Of a stretch of 64,000 bases of DNA, positions 52,817 through 61,637 are shown in pieces; the stretch's first letter is position 1; every line of letters starts with the position of its first letter. This stretch comes from Kineosporia succinea. GTDB taxonomy: Bacteria > Actinomycetota > Actinomycetes > Actinomycetales > Kineosporiaceae. The notes beneath the pieces are model-generated. The model did no database searches. It had not been told where the DNA came from and worked only from the letters and a program-made list of their open reading frames with translations. Location: NCBI RefSeq assembly GCF_030811555.1, contig NZ_JAUSQZ010000001.1:1736001-1800000 (forward strand). The letters are read 5' to 3'. The position numbers were made by a program, and so were the translations under genes.

Positions 52817-52899
52817 GAAGACCGGACAGGCCGTGAAGACCGGACAGGCCGCGAAGACCGGACAGGCCGCGAAGACCGGACAGGCCGCGAAGACCGGAC
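52817..52899. repeat. 18-bp tandem repeat, about 4.6 copies
   Basis: GAAGACCGGACAGGCCGC: copy 1 has a final T instead of C, copies 2-4 are identical, and a fifth stops after 11 bases. Weaker, diverged copies precede it from about 52775. It ends about 40 bp before the dehydrogenase start. Confidence 0.9.
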
Positions 52900-52940
52900 G
52901 AAGCTAGCCTCGAACAGCAACGGACGACACGAGCGAAGGT

Positions 52941-53789
52941 GTGCAGACGATGCGGGTTGGCGTGGTCGGGTGCGGGCTGATGGGCGCGGGCATCGCCGAG
53001 GTGTGCGCCCGGGCCGGTCAGGACGTGATCGTGGTCGAGTCCACTCAGGAGCGGGTGGACGCCGGGCGCGACCGGATCGTCAGCTCCCTGCAGCGCGCGC
53101 AGAGCAAGGGCAAGATCGAGGCGGCCCAGCCCGCGATCGACCGGATCCGGCTCACCGACGACCTCAACCAGCTCGAAGACCGGGAACTGGTGATCGAGGC
53201 GGTCGTCGAGCACGAGCCGACCAAGCTCGACCTGTTCACCCGACTCGACCAGGTCGTCAAGGCGAGTGACGCGATCCTGGCGACCAACACGTCCTCCATC
53301 CCGGTCATGAAACTGGCCACCGCCACCCAGCGCCCGGCGAACGTCGTCGGTATCCACTTCTTCAACCCGGTGCCGGTGCTGAGCCTGGTCGAGATCGTGC
53401 CCAGCCTGCTCACCTCGCCCGAGACCACCCGCCGGGCGCAGGACTTCGCCGAGCAGAGCCTCGGCAAGCACGCGATCCGCAGCCCCGACCGGGCCGGGTT
53501 CATCGTGAACGCGCTGCTGGTCCCGTTCATCCTGTCCGCGGTGCGGATGGTCGAGTCGGGCTTCGCCACCGCCGAGGACGTCGACGAGGGCCTGGTGCGC
53601 GGCGCCGCCCACCCGCAGGGTCCGCTGCGGCTGGCCGACCTGATCGGGCTGGACACCACGGCGGCCATCGCGCAGTCGCTGTACGCCGAGTTCAAGGAGC
53701 CCCTGTTCGCTCCTCCGCCCCTGCTCAACCGCATGGTCGAGGCCGGTCTGCTGGGTCGCAAGAGCGGCCGCGGGTTCTACGAGTACTGA
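52941..53789 (+). CDS. 3-hydroxyacyl/3-hydroxybutyryl-CoA dehydrogenase
   Basis: 282 aa NAD-dependent enzyme. Rossmann motif GVVGCGLMGAGIAEVCARAG, the NTSSIPV block and catalytic His in GIHFFNPVPVLSLVE (about 142) with its Glu partner, then RAGFIVNALLVPFI and the late helical domain ending GRGFYEY. It suits butyryl/PHB or fatty-acid metabolism and could feed the acetoacetate handled by the ligase about 10 kb away. Start GTG 52941 (GAAGG just upstream) or ATG 52950. Confidence 0.9.
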   Translation: MQTMRVGVVGCGLMGAGIAEVCARAGQDVIVVESTQERVDAGRDRIVSSLQRAQSKGKIEAAQPAIDRIRLTDDLNQLEDRELVIEAVVEHEPTKLDLFTRLDQVVKASDAILATNTSSIPVMKLATATQRPANVVGIHFFNPVPVLSLVEIVPSLLTSPETTRRAQDFAEQSLGKHAIRSPDRAGFIVNALLVPFILSAVRMVESGFATAEDVDEGLVRGAAHPQGPLRLADLIGLDTTAAIAQSLYAEFKEPLFAPPPLLNRMVEAGLLGRKSGRGFYEY

Positions 53790-53885
53790 AAGTTGCCTGG
53801 CAATCCCCTGGGCCGACTCGCTCTACGGCCTGTGCTCGGGAGAGCATGGCAGGGTGACACACGAAATCTGCCCGGGAACCCGATC

Positions 53886-54998
53886 ATGAGCCTGAGCGGC
53901 CCCACCAGCGGGCCCGTCGAGGGCGGCCGCGCCCTGTTCAAGGGCAAGGTGCTGGGCTTCCCGGTGCACATCGACTGGTCGTTCATCATCATCATGGCGA
54001 TCCTGGGCTACCTCTCCTCGCCGAGCCTCACCGGCCTGGTGGTCTGGGTCCTGATCACCCCGGTGATGGTGCTGGCCCACGAGCTGGGTCACGCCGTGGT
54101 CGCCCGCACCACCGGGGCGAAGCCGGAGATCGCGCTGGCCGGCTTCGGCGGCGTCACCAGCTTCACCCCTCCTCGCGAGCTGAGCCGGGCCCGGTCGATC
54201 GCGATCTCGCTGGCCGGCCCCGCGGTCGGCATCGTCATCGGGATCACGCTGCTCTTCCTGAGCCGCACCGTGTGGACCGACATCAGCACCGAATGGGCCT
54301 ACTGGCTGCTGGAGTTCGGCATCTTCACCTCGCTCGGCTGGAGCGTGCTGAACCTGCTGCCGATCCTGCCGCTCGACGGCGGCCAGGCGATGCGCGAGTT
54401 CCTGCCCGGCGACCCGCTGACCCGGCTGCGCCGCGCGGCCTGGGTCTCCCTGGTGGTGGCGCTGCTGGCCGCGGCCGCCGCCTACTACCTGCTCGACGGC
54501 CGGATCTTCCTGACGATCTTCCTGCTGTTCTTCGCCGCCAGTAATTTCATGACGGTGCGCGACCTCTCGCGCAACGAGTCGGTCAGCCAGGACGGCCTGC
54601 GCGGTCCCCGGCCGGGTCAGTCGCCCGAGACCATGATCGTCGAGATGCTCTGGCGCAACCAGGCCGAGCGCGCCCGTCAGGTGATGCAGTCGCTGCCCGA
54701 CGGCGTGGCGATCGACCTGGCACTGCACGGCGCGGTGCTGAGCCTGACCGGTGACCCGCAGCAGGGGCACGCACTGCTCGAGCAGGAGACGCAGCGGCGT
54801 CCCCAAGACCCGAACCTGGCCGCGATCCTGGCCCTCACGCAGGCCCTGGAACACGACTGGGACGCACTGATCCACACCCTGCAGGGGCCTCTGGGGCCGC
54901 ACGTGCCGCCGCCGGTGATGGACCGGGCCGTCACCGAGGCGCGGGCCACGGGCCGGGAGGACGTGGCCGGGCGACTCACGGTTCTGCGCACTGCCTGA
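53886..54998 (+). CDS. Site-2 protease family (M50) membrane metalloprotease
   Basis: 370 aa. I take ATG 53886; the upstream extension is intergenic. After a short N-terminus come the helix IDWSFIIIMAILGYL, zinc motif LAHELGHAVV (HExxH), and the second half of the site in LNLLPILPLDGGQAM, plus four to five more helices. The C-terminal ~110 residues are soluble and TPR-like (ALLEQETQRRPQDPNLAAILALTQAL). It cleaves membrane-bound substrates such as anti-sigma factors in related systems; target unknown. It ends at a bidirectional terminator. Confidence 0.88.
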   Translation: MSLSGPTSGPVEGGRALFKGKVLGFPVHIDWSFIIIMAILGYLSSPSLTGLVVWVLITPVMVLAHELGHAVVARTTGAKPEIALAGFGGVTSFTPPRELSRARSIAISLAGPAVGIVIGITLLFLSRTVWTDISTEWAYWLLEFGIFTSLGWSVLNLLPILPLDGGQAMREFLPGDPLTRLRRAAWVSLVVALLAAAAAYYLLDGRIFLTIFLLFFAASNFMTVRDLSRNESVSQDGLRGPRPGQSPETMIVEMLWRNQAERARQVMQSLPDGVAIDLALHGAVLSLTGDPQQGHALLEQETQRRPQDPNLAAILALTQALEHDWDALIHTLQGPLGPHVPPPVMDRAVTEARATGREDVAGRLTVLRTA

Positions 54999-55010
54999 GA
55001 TCCCCATGAT

Positions 55011-55042
55011 GGACGCCCACGCGAACGTTCGCGTGGGCGTCC
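55011..55042. terminator. Bidirectional terminator
   Basis: Perfect 32-bp palindrome (GGACGCCCACGCGAAC and its complement) between the convergent protease and exchanger genes. Confidence 0.8.
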
Positions 55043-55058
55043 TTCAGTTCGGCGGGTG

Positions 55059-56135
55059 TCAGGCGAGAATCGGAACCAGACCGATCGCGAACACCACGTA
55101 GAACAACCCGGCCACCGCGAGCCGTGCCGGTGTGAGCCTGTGGGCCGCCATGAGCGCGAGCAGATACCCGATCGCGACCATGGTGACGCCGCCCGACCAG
55201 GTCAGCGCGTGGTCGAAATGCCAGCTGGTGAACAGCAGACCGAGACCGCTGGGCACGGTGGCCTGGATCATCATCGCACCGGAGATGTTGGCCAGCGCCA
55301 GCTTCACCTTGCCCTGGCGCACCCAGATGATCGCGTTCATGATCTCCGGCAGCTCGGTCGCGACCGGTGAGAGCAGCAGCGCCGTCACGGTTCCGGACAG
55401 GCCGAGCATCGGGCCGATCGCGTCGAGCTGGTGCACGAAGAGCTGCGAGGCGACGAAGATGACGACCAGCGTGGCTGCCGTCTGGGCCAGAACCGCCCAC
55501 GTCGCGGGAGATTTCGCGTTCGGCTGGATCTTGAGGGGCTCCAGCTCCTCGTCGTCATCACTCCCGTGACTGTCACCGCCGCCGCTCATCTCCTTCCAGA
55601 AGTAGAGCGCGTAGACGGCGAAGAACAGCAGACCGAGCCAGGGCTTGAACGCGAACGCGACCAGGCCGAGCGCGACCTTGAACACGAAGACGCCGAGGAA
55701 CCACTTCTGGTCACGGGCCAGCCGGGCCATGTCTTCCCGGGTACCGAGAGCGTCTTCACCGGAGAGGCTTTCAGCGGCCGGAGGGCCACCCGCACCCACC
55801 AGCTCCCGGCTGATGATGCGCTTGCGGTAGAGCAGCATCACGCCGGTGACGCCGTAGGCGACGGTGGCCAGCGCGAGCGGGCCGCCCATCGCGGCGCCGA
55901 CGCCGATGTTCTTGGCGTCTTCGGTGGCACCGGTCGTGACGGCCACCAGGGTGACCACGGATTCCGGGAGGGCGGTGCCGAAGGCCGCGAGAATGGTTCC
56001 CACGGCCATCTTTCCGACGTTGAGTCGCTGGCCGAGCCATTCCACCGCGTTGACGAACCACTCACACGAGAGATAGATCGCCACCGCGCAGGTGATGAGT
56101 AACACGAAGTGCCACACGATGTTTTCCTCAGCCAT
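55059..56135 (-). CDS. Cation exchanger of the CaCA family
   Basis: 358 aa integral membrane protein with two alpha repeats: TILAAFGTALPESVVTLVAV (about 45-65) and LLLSPVATELPEIMNAIIW (about 250-270), whose acidic residues bind Ca2+ or Mn2+. About ten helices, with an acidic cytosolic loop (SHGSDDDEELEPL) in the middle. I use ATG 56135: the longer ORF would begin inside a stem after the riboswitch. The riboswitch upstream suggests Mn2+ as inducer, so Mn2+/Ca2+ efflux is likely. Confidence 0.82.
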   Translation of the reverse strand: MAEENIVWHFVLLITCAVAIYLSCEWFVNAVEWLGQRLNVGKMAVGTILAAFGTALPESVVTLVAVTTGATEDAKNIGVGAAMGGPLALATVAYGVTGVMLLYRKRIISRELVGAGGPPAAESLSGEDALGTREDMARLARDQKWFLGVFVFKVALGLVAFAFKPWLGLLFFAVYALYFWKEMSGGGDSHGSDDDEELEPLKIQPNAKSPATWAVLAQTAATLVVIFVASQLFVHQLDAIGPMLGLSGTVTALLLSPVATELPEIMNAIIWVRQGKVKLALANISGAMMIQATVPSGLGLLFTSWHFDHALTWSGGVTMVAIGYLLALMAAHRLTPARLAVAGLFYVVFAIGLVPILA

Positions 56136-56179
56136 TTCCGCGTCCGCAGACGGGATCTCGGCTGGCGGGGCGGCCTTGA

Positions 56180-56219
56180 TCCCGATAGCAGACACACTTG
56201 TAGCGTGCATCTGTCGGGA
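56180..56219 (-). promoter_or_regulatory. Expression-platform hairpin after the riboswitch
   Basis: On the minus strand TCCCGA pairs with TCGGGA, enclosing CAGA/TCTG and a partial TGCAC/GTGTG stem. It has no T run, so it may act on translation or Rho access rather than as an intrinsic terminator. Confidence 0.5.
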
Positions 56220-56317
56220 CCAAAGGTCTCGTCCACCTGCTGCGAGGCAGGTCTCACGACCGGAGGGCCGAAGCTCTCAGTATGTCGATCGTGAGTTCGC
56301 GGACTACTCCCCTCCGG
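56220..56317 (-). promoter_or_regulatory. yybP-ykoY (Mn2+) riboswitch candidate
   Basis: The minus strand has both signatures of this class: GGAGGGGAGTAGTC at the 5' side (GGGGAGTAG at 56304-56312) and GACGAGACCTTTGG at the 3' side. CCGGAGG (56311-56317) pairs with CCTTTGG (56220-56226) over 7 bp including two G-U wobbles, which is the P1 helix. Between them lie GTCGTGAGACC and further stem sequence. It is located about 85 bp upstream of the exchanger start. Confidence 0.75.
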
Positions 56318-56428
56318 AACTCTTCGAGAGTGACACACGTTGATGCGCGGGCGCAATCGCTGAGACACCCATGTGGCCCAGGTGACAGTGAGGTTGAACA
56401 CCGCCATGCTGGGGCGGGGGTGCACATC

Positions 56429-56821
56429 ATGATGACTCTGAAGCTGACCGCCCGTGGGCCCGTCGATCCGGATCTGGCCTGGCTGCGGTACGTCGAACCA
56501 CAACGGTGGACGTCGTGGTCGCCTCAGCTGCGCCGCGTCGAGTACGCGCCGCAGCGGCTCGAGTCCGGGACCGGCGGACGCGTCGTCGGGCCGCTGGGCG
56601 TCTGGCTGGGATTCTGGGTGGAGGACGTCGACGAGACCGCCCGCACCTGGACCTGGGTGGTGCGGCGAGGACCGGTCTCGGTGGTGCTGCAGCACGGTGT
56701 GGAGGCGGCCGGGTCCGGCACCCGCACCTGGCTGGCACTGCGCGGGCCGGCACCGTTGGTGCTGCCCTACGCCCCGGCCGCCCGGATCGCGTTGCGGCGA
56801 CTGGTCACTCGGCCGGAATGA
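56429..56821 (+). CDS. SRPBCC-fold protein
   Basis: 130 aa, probably a START/SRPBCC ligand-binding protein. TLKLTARGPVDPDLAWLRY (opening strand and helix), TSWSPQLRRVEY, GVWLGFWVEDVDETARTWTW and the terminal helix PYAPAARIALRRLV fit the helix-grip fold. No active-site motif is expected. The longer frame back to 56282 is antisense to the riboswitch region and rejected; ATG 56429 or 56432 is the start. Confidence 0.65.
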   Translation: MMTLKLTARGPVDPDLAWLRYVEPQRWTSWSPQLRRVEYAPQRLESGTGGRVVGPLGVWLGFWVEDVDETARTWTWVVRRGPVSVVLQHGVEAAGSGTRTWLALRGPAPLVLPYAPAARIALRRLVTRPE

Positions 56822-56940
56822 TCCGATCCGTGAACCCGCGAGGACGCCGTGGTGACCTCGGGGAGCGAGGTGACCACGACGTCCTCAAGCCCGTGAGAGC
56901 CCGTGAAAAAACCCGTGAAAGAAGCCGCGGGGGAACGGCC

Positions 56941-57600
56941 CTACGAACCGCTGCTGCCCGCCCGCAACCACGAGAGCACCGCGAGCACGCGCCGGTTGTC
57001 GTCCGACCCGGCCGGGATGTCCAGCTTGCCGAAGATGCTGGCCGCGTAGTTCTCCACGGTCTTGTGACTGAGGTTGAGCACCGCCGCGACACCCGCGTTG
57101 GAACGCCCCTCGGCCATCTGCCGCAGCACCTGACGCTCGCGCACGGTGAGGGCCGCGAGCGCGTCCTGCCGTCGGGAGTGACCGATGAGACTGTCGACCA
57201 GGGTGGCGTCGACGAGGGACTCCCCGGCCGCGAGGCGCACGAGCGCGTCGCGGAGGGTGCCGACGTCGTCGACCCGGTCTTTGAGCATGTAACCGCGGCC
57301 CGCGCTGCCGTTGGCGAAGAGCTCGGCGGCGTAGGTGGTCTCGGCGTAGGTGGAGAGGATGAGAACGCCGATGGAGGGGTCGGTCTCGCGGATCTTCGCG
57401 GCGGCGTGCAGGCCCTCCCGGGTGAAGGTGGGAGGCATCCGGATATCGAGGATCGCCACCTCGGGCTTCGCCTCGGTGATGCCCTCGACGAGGTCGTCGG
57501 CGTTGCCGGCCTCCAGGCAGACCTCCACCCCGACCTGGCCCAGCAGCAGTTTGAGTCCGCCCCGGAAGAGGCTGGAGTCGTCTGCGATCGCGACCCTCAC
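56941..57600 (-). CDS. NarL/LuxR-type response regulator
   Basis: 219 aa. Receiver domain: acidic pair IADDSS, phospho-acceptor Asp in VAILDIRMP (about 52), switch residue in LILSTYAE and Lys in GYMLKDRVDD, all intact. Then the LuxR HTH with LTVRERQVLRQMAEG and LSHKTVENYAASIFGKL. Start at GTG 57600 has AGGAGG 5 bases upstream. It follows the kinase at 57671-59470 after 70 bp and is the only regulator near both kinases, so it is the likely shared target. Confidence 0.9.
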   Translation of the reverse strand: MRVAIADDSSLFRGGLKLLLGQVGVEVCLEAGNADDLVEGITEAKPEVAILDIRMPPTFTREGLHAAAKIRETDPSIGVLILSTYAETTYAAELFANGSAGRGYMLKDRVDDVGTLRDALVRLAAGESLVDATLVDSLIGHSRRQDALAALTVRERQVLRQMAEGRSNAGVAAVLNLSHKTVENYAASIFGKLDIPAGSDDNRRVLAVLSWLRAGSSGS

Positions 57601-57670
57601 GTGCGCCTCCTGGATGATCCGGTGCCGCCGTGGTGCCCGTTCTTCACTACGCGCCCGCCCCTCACTCGTT

Positions 57671-59470
57671 TCATCGGTACGGGATCTCCGCCGTCAGCGT
57701 GGTCCCTGCCCCCGGTGGGCTCTCGAGCAGCAGCGTTCCCCCGGCTGCCCTGACCCTTTCGTCCAGTCCGCTCAGTCCGGTGCCCGCGGCCAGATCGGCC
57801 CCGCCGCGCCCGTCGTCTTCGATGGTCAGCCGCAGCGTCCTGCCGGTGTCGGCGCCGCGGACGTCGATGCGCGAGGCGGCGGCGTGCCGCACCGCGTTGG
57901 TGATCGCCTCGGCCGCGACGAAGTACCCGGCGACCTGGGCCGCCATCGGCAGGCCGGGCAGACGGTCGGGCAGGTCGACGGCGACGGTGACCGGCTGGGC
58001 CTGGCCGATGCGGCGCACCGCCTCGGCCAGGCCCAGGCGGTCGAGGATCGAGGGGTGCAGCCCGGCGGCGATCTCGCGCAGCTCGGCCACGGTGGCGCGC
58101 AGCTGCTCGGCCGCGTAGCCGACGGCGTCCTCGATGCCCTCGACCGGCTCGATGGTGGTGAGCAGGTCTTGCACGCGGCGCAGGGCGCCGTCGTCGAGGT
58201 CTTTCTCGAGGGCCTGCCGTTCGGCCAGCTGGGCGGCGACGATGCGGGCGTGGGAGGCGCGCACCAGCTCGAGCTGGGCGCGGGCCTCGACCTGCAGGCG
58301 GGCGTTCTCGATGGCCAGGCCGGCGGCCGAGCCGACCGCCTCGACCAGGTCGGGGTAGCGCCAGAGGGCCTGGTCGGCGCGGATGATCGCGAGGCGCGAG
58401 CCGTTGGTGGAGGTGATCGGCAGGAGCAGGGCCTCCTCGCCGGTCTCGCCGCCGGGCTCGGCCTTGGTGGCGCCGTGCCGGTCGACGTAGGCACCGATCT
58501 CCGCGGCCCAGTAGTGGATCTCGAGGCCGGGGTCGCCGAGCACCTTGCGGAAGGCCTCTTCGAGCCGTTCGGGAGTGCGCTCGACGCGCAGCAGCGGCAG
58601 CAGGTCGGCGATCACCACGCTGGCCAGGCGGCGGCGCACGGTGGCGACGACGAACGCGACCGGCACGGTGAGCAGCAGCGTGGTCTGCAGCACCAGGATG
58701 TCGTCGAGCAGGTCGCCCCGCACCCCCATGACCTGGGCCAGCGAGCCGCACATGCTGGCGGTGCCGGCGATCGCGGCGGCCCCGGCGACGGGCAGCAGCA
58801 GCTTGCGGTCGAGGCCGCGGATGCGCCGGCTGCGGCGCACCCAGAGGATCAGGAAGCCGGTGGCGAGCAGCACCTCGCCGACCGAGGAGACGTAGGCCAG
58901 CGTGCGGTGGAAGCCCGGGTCGGACTGCACCGTGGGCCACCAGGCGGCGCCGTGGTCGCGTTCGGCGGCGAGGTCGGAGCTGACCACCACCAGGACGCGG
59001 CCGACGAGGACCCAGGCGGTGAGCGAGAACAGGAAGCGGCGCTCGGCGCGGCCGACCGAGGCCGGGTCCGGGTAGCCGAAGATGGCCCAGGCCGCGAGCA
59101 CCAGGGTGAGGGGCGCGGCGAGGAACGAGACCAGGTGCAGCGGGCCCCGGGTGATCTCCTCGACCCAGCTCAGCGGCCAGACGCAGCCGGCCAGCACGAT
59201 GGCCCGCCCGGCCGGGCCCTGACCGGGTTCGCGGGCCAGGATCACGCCGACCGCGACCAGGGCCCCGGCGAAGACGACGGTGGGTGCGGCCAGGGCCGGG
59301 TTCTTGGCCCAGAGCGAGCTGATGCCGATCGAGGCGACGGCGGTGACCGTGCTGCCGGCCAGCAGCGCCGCGAGCCAGAACACGGGGCGCAGGCGGGCGG
59401 CCGGCGAACCCCCGTTACCCCCGGAGGGCGCCGGTGCGGACCCGCGCGACCCGGTGAACCGGGAGGCCAT
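57671..59470 (-). CDS. Sensor kinase lacking the phospho-acceptor His
   Basis: 599 aa from ATG 59470. Residues about 25-270 hold seven or so membrane helices; a GAF-like domain follows (about 285-400). The HisKA_3 helix reads LEKDLDDGALRRVQ where the family has LERDLHDGAQQRL: the codon at 58193-58195 (residue 426) is GAC, Asp instead of His. The ATP domain is normal: YFVAAEAITNAVRHA (N box, Asn 525), EDDGRGGADL and GTGLSGLDERV (G box). So it should bind ATP but cannot autophosphorylate in the usual way. Confidence 0.88.
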   Translation of the reverse strand: MASRFTGSRGSAPAPSGGNGGSPAARLRPVFWLAALLAGSTVTAVASIGISSLWAKNPALAAPTVVFAGALVAVGVILAREPGQGPAGRAIVLAGCVWPLSWVEEITRGPLHLVSFLAAPLTLVLAAWAIFGYPDPASVGRAERRFLFSLTAWVLVGRVLVVVSSDLAAERDHGAAWWPTVQSDPGFHRTLAYVSSVGEVLLATGFLILWVRRSRRIRGLDRKLLLPVAGAAAIAGTASMCGSLAQVMGVRGDLLDDILVLQTTLLLTVPVAFVVATVRRRLASVVIADLLPLLRVERTPERLEEAFRKVLGDPGLEIHYWAAEIGAYVDRHGATKAEPGGETGEEALLLPITSTNGSRLAIIRADQALWRYPDLVEAVGSAAGLAIENARLQVEARAQLELVRASHARIVAAQLAERQALEKDLDDGALRRVQDLLTTIEPVEGIEDAVGYAAEQLRATVAELREIAAGLHPSILDRLGLAEAVRRIGQAQPVTVAVDLPDRLPGLPMAAQVAGYFVAAEAITNAVRHAAASRIDVRGADTGRTLRLTIEDDGRGGADLAAGTGLSGLDERVRAAGGTLLLESPPGAGTTLTAEIPYR

Positions 59471-59739
59471 GGCGTTGGCTGACAATCCGTCCCTCGTGCC
59501 CGATGCTCACGTGCGCCGACAAGTGCCCCGGACTGAGCGGTTCTGCCCGACACCGGGCGATCCGCCGCTTTCGTCGTCCATTGTTACTGAACAGCATCAG
59601 AGAGTATCGGCTGCTCGGCGCAATGACCCCATCCAGGACGGATCTCACGTCTCACAGGGCACTGTGTGACCAGGCGTCTCACCGGCTGCGTGCTCCGGTC
59701 CGCTGCCGTAGCGGTGTTCGGGCACAGGGGCGGCTGCGT
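59471..59739. other. Intergenic region between the two kinase genes
   Basis: 269 bp between the end of one kinase gene and the start of the other on the same strand. It probably holds a separate promoter for the downstream kinase. No open frame or clear hairpin was seen. Confidence 0.4.
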
Positions 59740-61530
59740 TCAGGCGCAGGGGATGGCGGCGACCATCAGCGAGCCGCCGCGGGAGAGCGTGGAGAACATG
59801 ATGTCGCCGCCGAGAGCCCGCACCCGGTCGAGCATCCCGGGCAACTCGGCGTCGAGACGCATCTGCGCCGGGCGCCGCCCGTCGTCCTCCACCTCGATGG
59901 TGAGCACACCGTCGGTCTCGTGCCCGCGGATGCTGACCCGGGCCCCGGACTGCTCGGCCGCTCCCTTGAGCGCGGCACAGATCAGGTAGTAGGCCGTCTC
60001 CTCGGTGGCGGCCGGGAAACGCCCGGCGGGCAGGTCGGCGTCGACCACCAGGGGCTGCTGCTGGGCCATCGCCTCGATCGCCGCCGACAACCCGGCCTGG
60101 CTCAGCACCGCCGGGTGGATGCCGCGGGCCAGGTCGCGCAGTTCGTTCAGGGCCAGCGCGATCTGATGGCTCATGCTGCGCAGCCGTTCCCGCGAGGAGT
60201 CGCTGAGGTCGGGCGAGTCCGAGGCCGCGAGCACCAGCCGCAGGGCGAGGAGCCGCTGCTGGGCGCCGTCGTGCAGGTCGCGCTCGACCCGGCGGCGCTC
60301 GGCCACCCCGGCCTGCACCGCCTGCATGCGCACCTGCCGCACCTGGCTGAGCCGGCCCAGCACCGCGGCCTGCAACTGCGCGTTCTCCAGGGCCAGGCCA
60401 CTGGCGGCGAGCGCGTTGGAGACCACGTGCGGATGCCGGCGCAGCACCGCATCGGCGTCGATGACGGCGAGCGGGCCGCCGGCCGGGGCGGTGACGACGA
60501 GCTCGAGCCGGTCACCGCCGGACTGGTCGACGGGCTCGTCGATGGGGGTGCCGGTGACGTCGACGTAGGCGTTGAGGTCGGGCGCCCAGTAGCGCACGCG
60601 GAGGGTGGCGTCGCGCAGGGCGGTGCGCAGCGCTGTCTGCACGGCCTCGGGGGTGGGGCGGCGTTGCACCTGCTGGATCAGGGTGAGCACGGCGTTGTCG
60701 GCGAGGCGCCGGCGCACCACGCTGACCAGGAAGGCGAGGGGCACGACGGCGAGAACGGCGGGCTGGAAGGCGTACACCGTGTCCATCCGGGTGCCGCTCA
60801 GGCCGAACAGCCGGGCCACCGGCACGGCGGCCGCGGCCAGCCCGGCGGCGGGTGCGGCCAGGGCCATCGGGGCGAGCAGTTCCCGGTCGAGGCCGCGCAT
60901 CCGGCGGATCCGCACCATCCACAGCAGCAGGAACCCGGCCACCAGCAGGACCTGGACGGTCTGCATGACCTCGCCGATCGCGTCGTGCAGGGCACGGTCG
61001 GCGTGCAGGGTGATCCAGAGGGTGCCCGGGTCGTAGTCCTTCCACTCGGGGCGCATGGTGACGGTCTCGGCGAGGATCCCGCCGATCACGGTGACGGCCA
61101 GTACCCGCACGAAGACCCGCTCCACGCGGTTCATCAGGGCCGGATCCGGGTAGCGGAACATGGCCCAGACGGCGAGCGAGAGCGCCACGTAACTGGAGAT
61201 GCCGGAGACCAGCGGGAACGGGCTGACCCGCCACTCCTCGCTCCAGCCGAGGGCCCAGAACTGCCCGGCGAGCACCAGCAGCACGGCGGTGCGGCGGTGG
61301 CCGGGTTCGCTCCACAGGATGGCCCCGGCACCGCTGAACATCGCGGTGAAGAGGATGCTGCCCGCGGCGACCTCGGGGTACTCACGCCAGAGGGGGCCGA
61401 AGACGAACGCACCGAGGAGTGTGAGGGCACCGGTGACGGCCAGGGTGTGCGACCACTGGCGGCTCGGCGAGAGCGGTGGTGGACGTTGCTGGGACGTCGG
61501 CGCCAGAGACGTCGTCCTCACCGTATTCAC
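59740..61530 (-). CDS. Sensor kinase with intact His but degenerate ATP-binding domain
   Basis: 596 aa, same architecture as the neighbour: multi-pass N-terminus (about 30-290), GAF-like region, HisKA_3 and ATPase. The DHp motif is intact, RRVERDLHDGAQQRLLALRL, with His 420 (codon 60271-60273). The ATP domain is not: the N box reads YYLICAALKGAAEQSGA, so Glu becomes Ala and Asn becomes Gly (codon 59962-59964, residue 523), and the glycine lid is DAELPGMLDRV. The D box EDDGR remains. It can probably be phosphorylated but should be a poor ATPase. GTG 61530 is the assumed start. Confidence 0.88.
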   Translation of the reverse strand: MNTVRTTSLAPTSQQRPPPLSPSRQWSHTLAVTGALTLLGAFVFGPLWREYPEVAAGSILFTAMFSGAGAILWSEPGHRRTAVLLVLAGQFWALGWSEEWRVSPFPLVSGISSYVALSLAVWAMFRYPDPALMNRVERVFVRVLAVTVIGGILAETVTMRPEWKDYDPGTLWITLHADRALHDAIGEVMQTVQVLLVAGFLLLWMVRIRRMRGLDRELLAPMALAAPAAGLAAAAVPVARLFGLSGTRMDTVYAFQPAVLAVVPLAFLVSVVRRRLADNAVLTLIQQVQRRPTPEAVQTALRTALRDATLRVRYWAPDLNAYVDVTGTPIDEPVDQSGGDRLELVVTAPAGGPLAVIDADAVLRRHPHVVSNALAASGLALENAQLQAAVLGRLSQVRQVRMQAVQAGVAERRRVERDLHDGAQQRLLALRLVLAASDSPDLSDSSRERLRSMSHQIALALNELRDLARGIHPAVLSQAGLSAAIEAMAQQQPLVVDADLPAGRFPAATEETAYYLICAALKGAAEQSGARVSIRGHETDGVLTIEVEDDGRRPAQMRLDAELPGMLDRVRALGGDIMFSTLSRGGSLMVAAIPCA

Positions 61531-61637
61531 CCTGATGGCCTACAAAGATTCGGACAAGAGGGATATCCCCTGTTTCGATCCTGTTGAATCCGGCCGGGGT
61601 TGTTGTCGGTGCCGCCCCGGACTGTCAGCCTGTGCGC

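Noticed and set aside
52817-52899. Possible CRISPR-like array
   Set aside because: Tandem 18-mers without spacers; no cas genes.
59503-61587. 694-codon plus-strand frame
   Set aside because: Antisense of the sensor kinase; product dominated by His/Gly/Arg.
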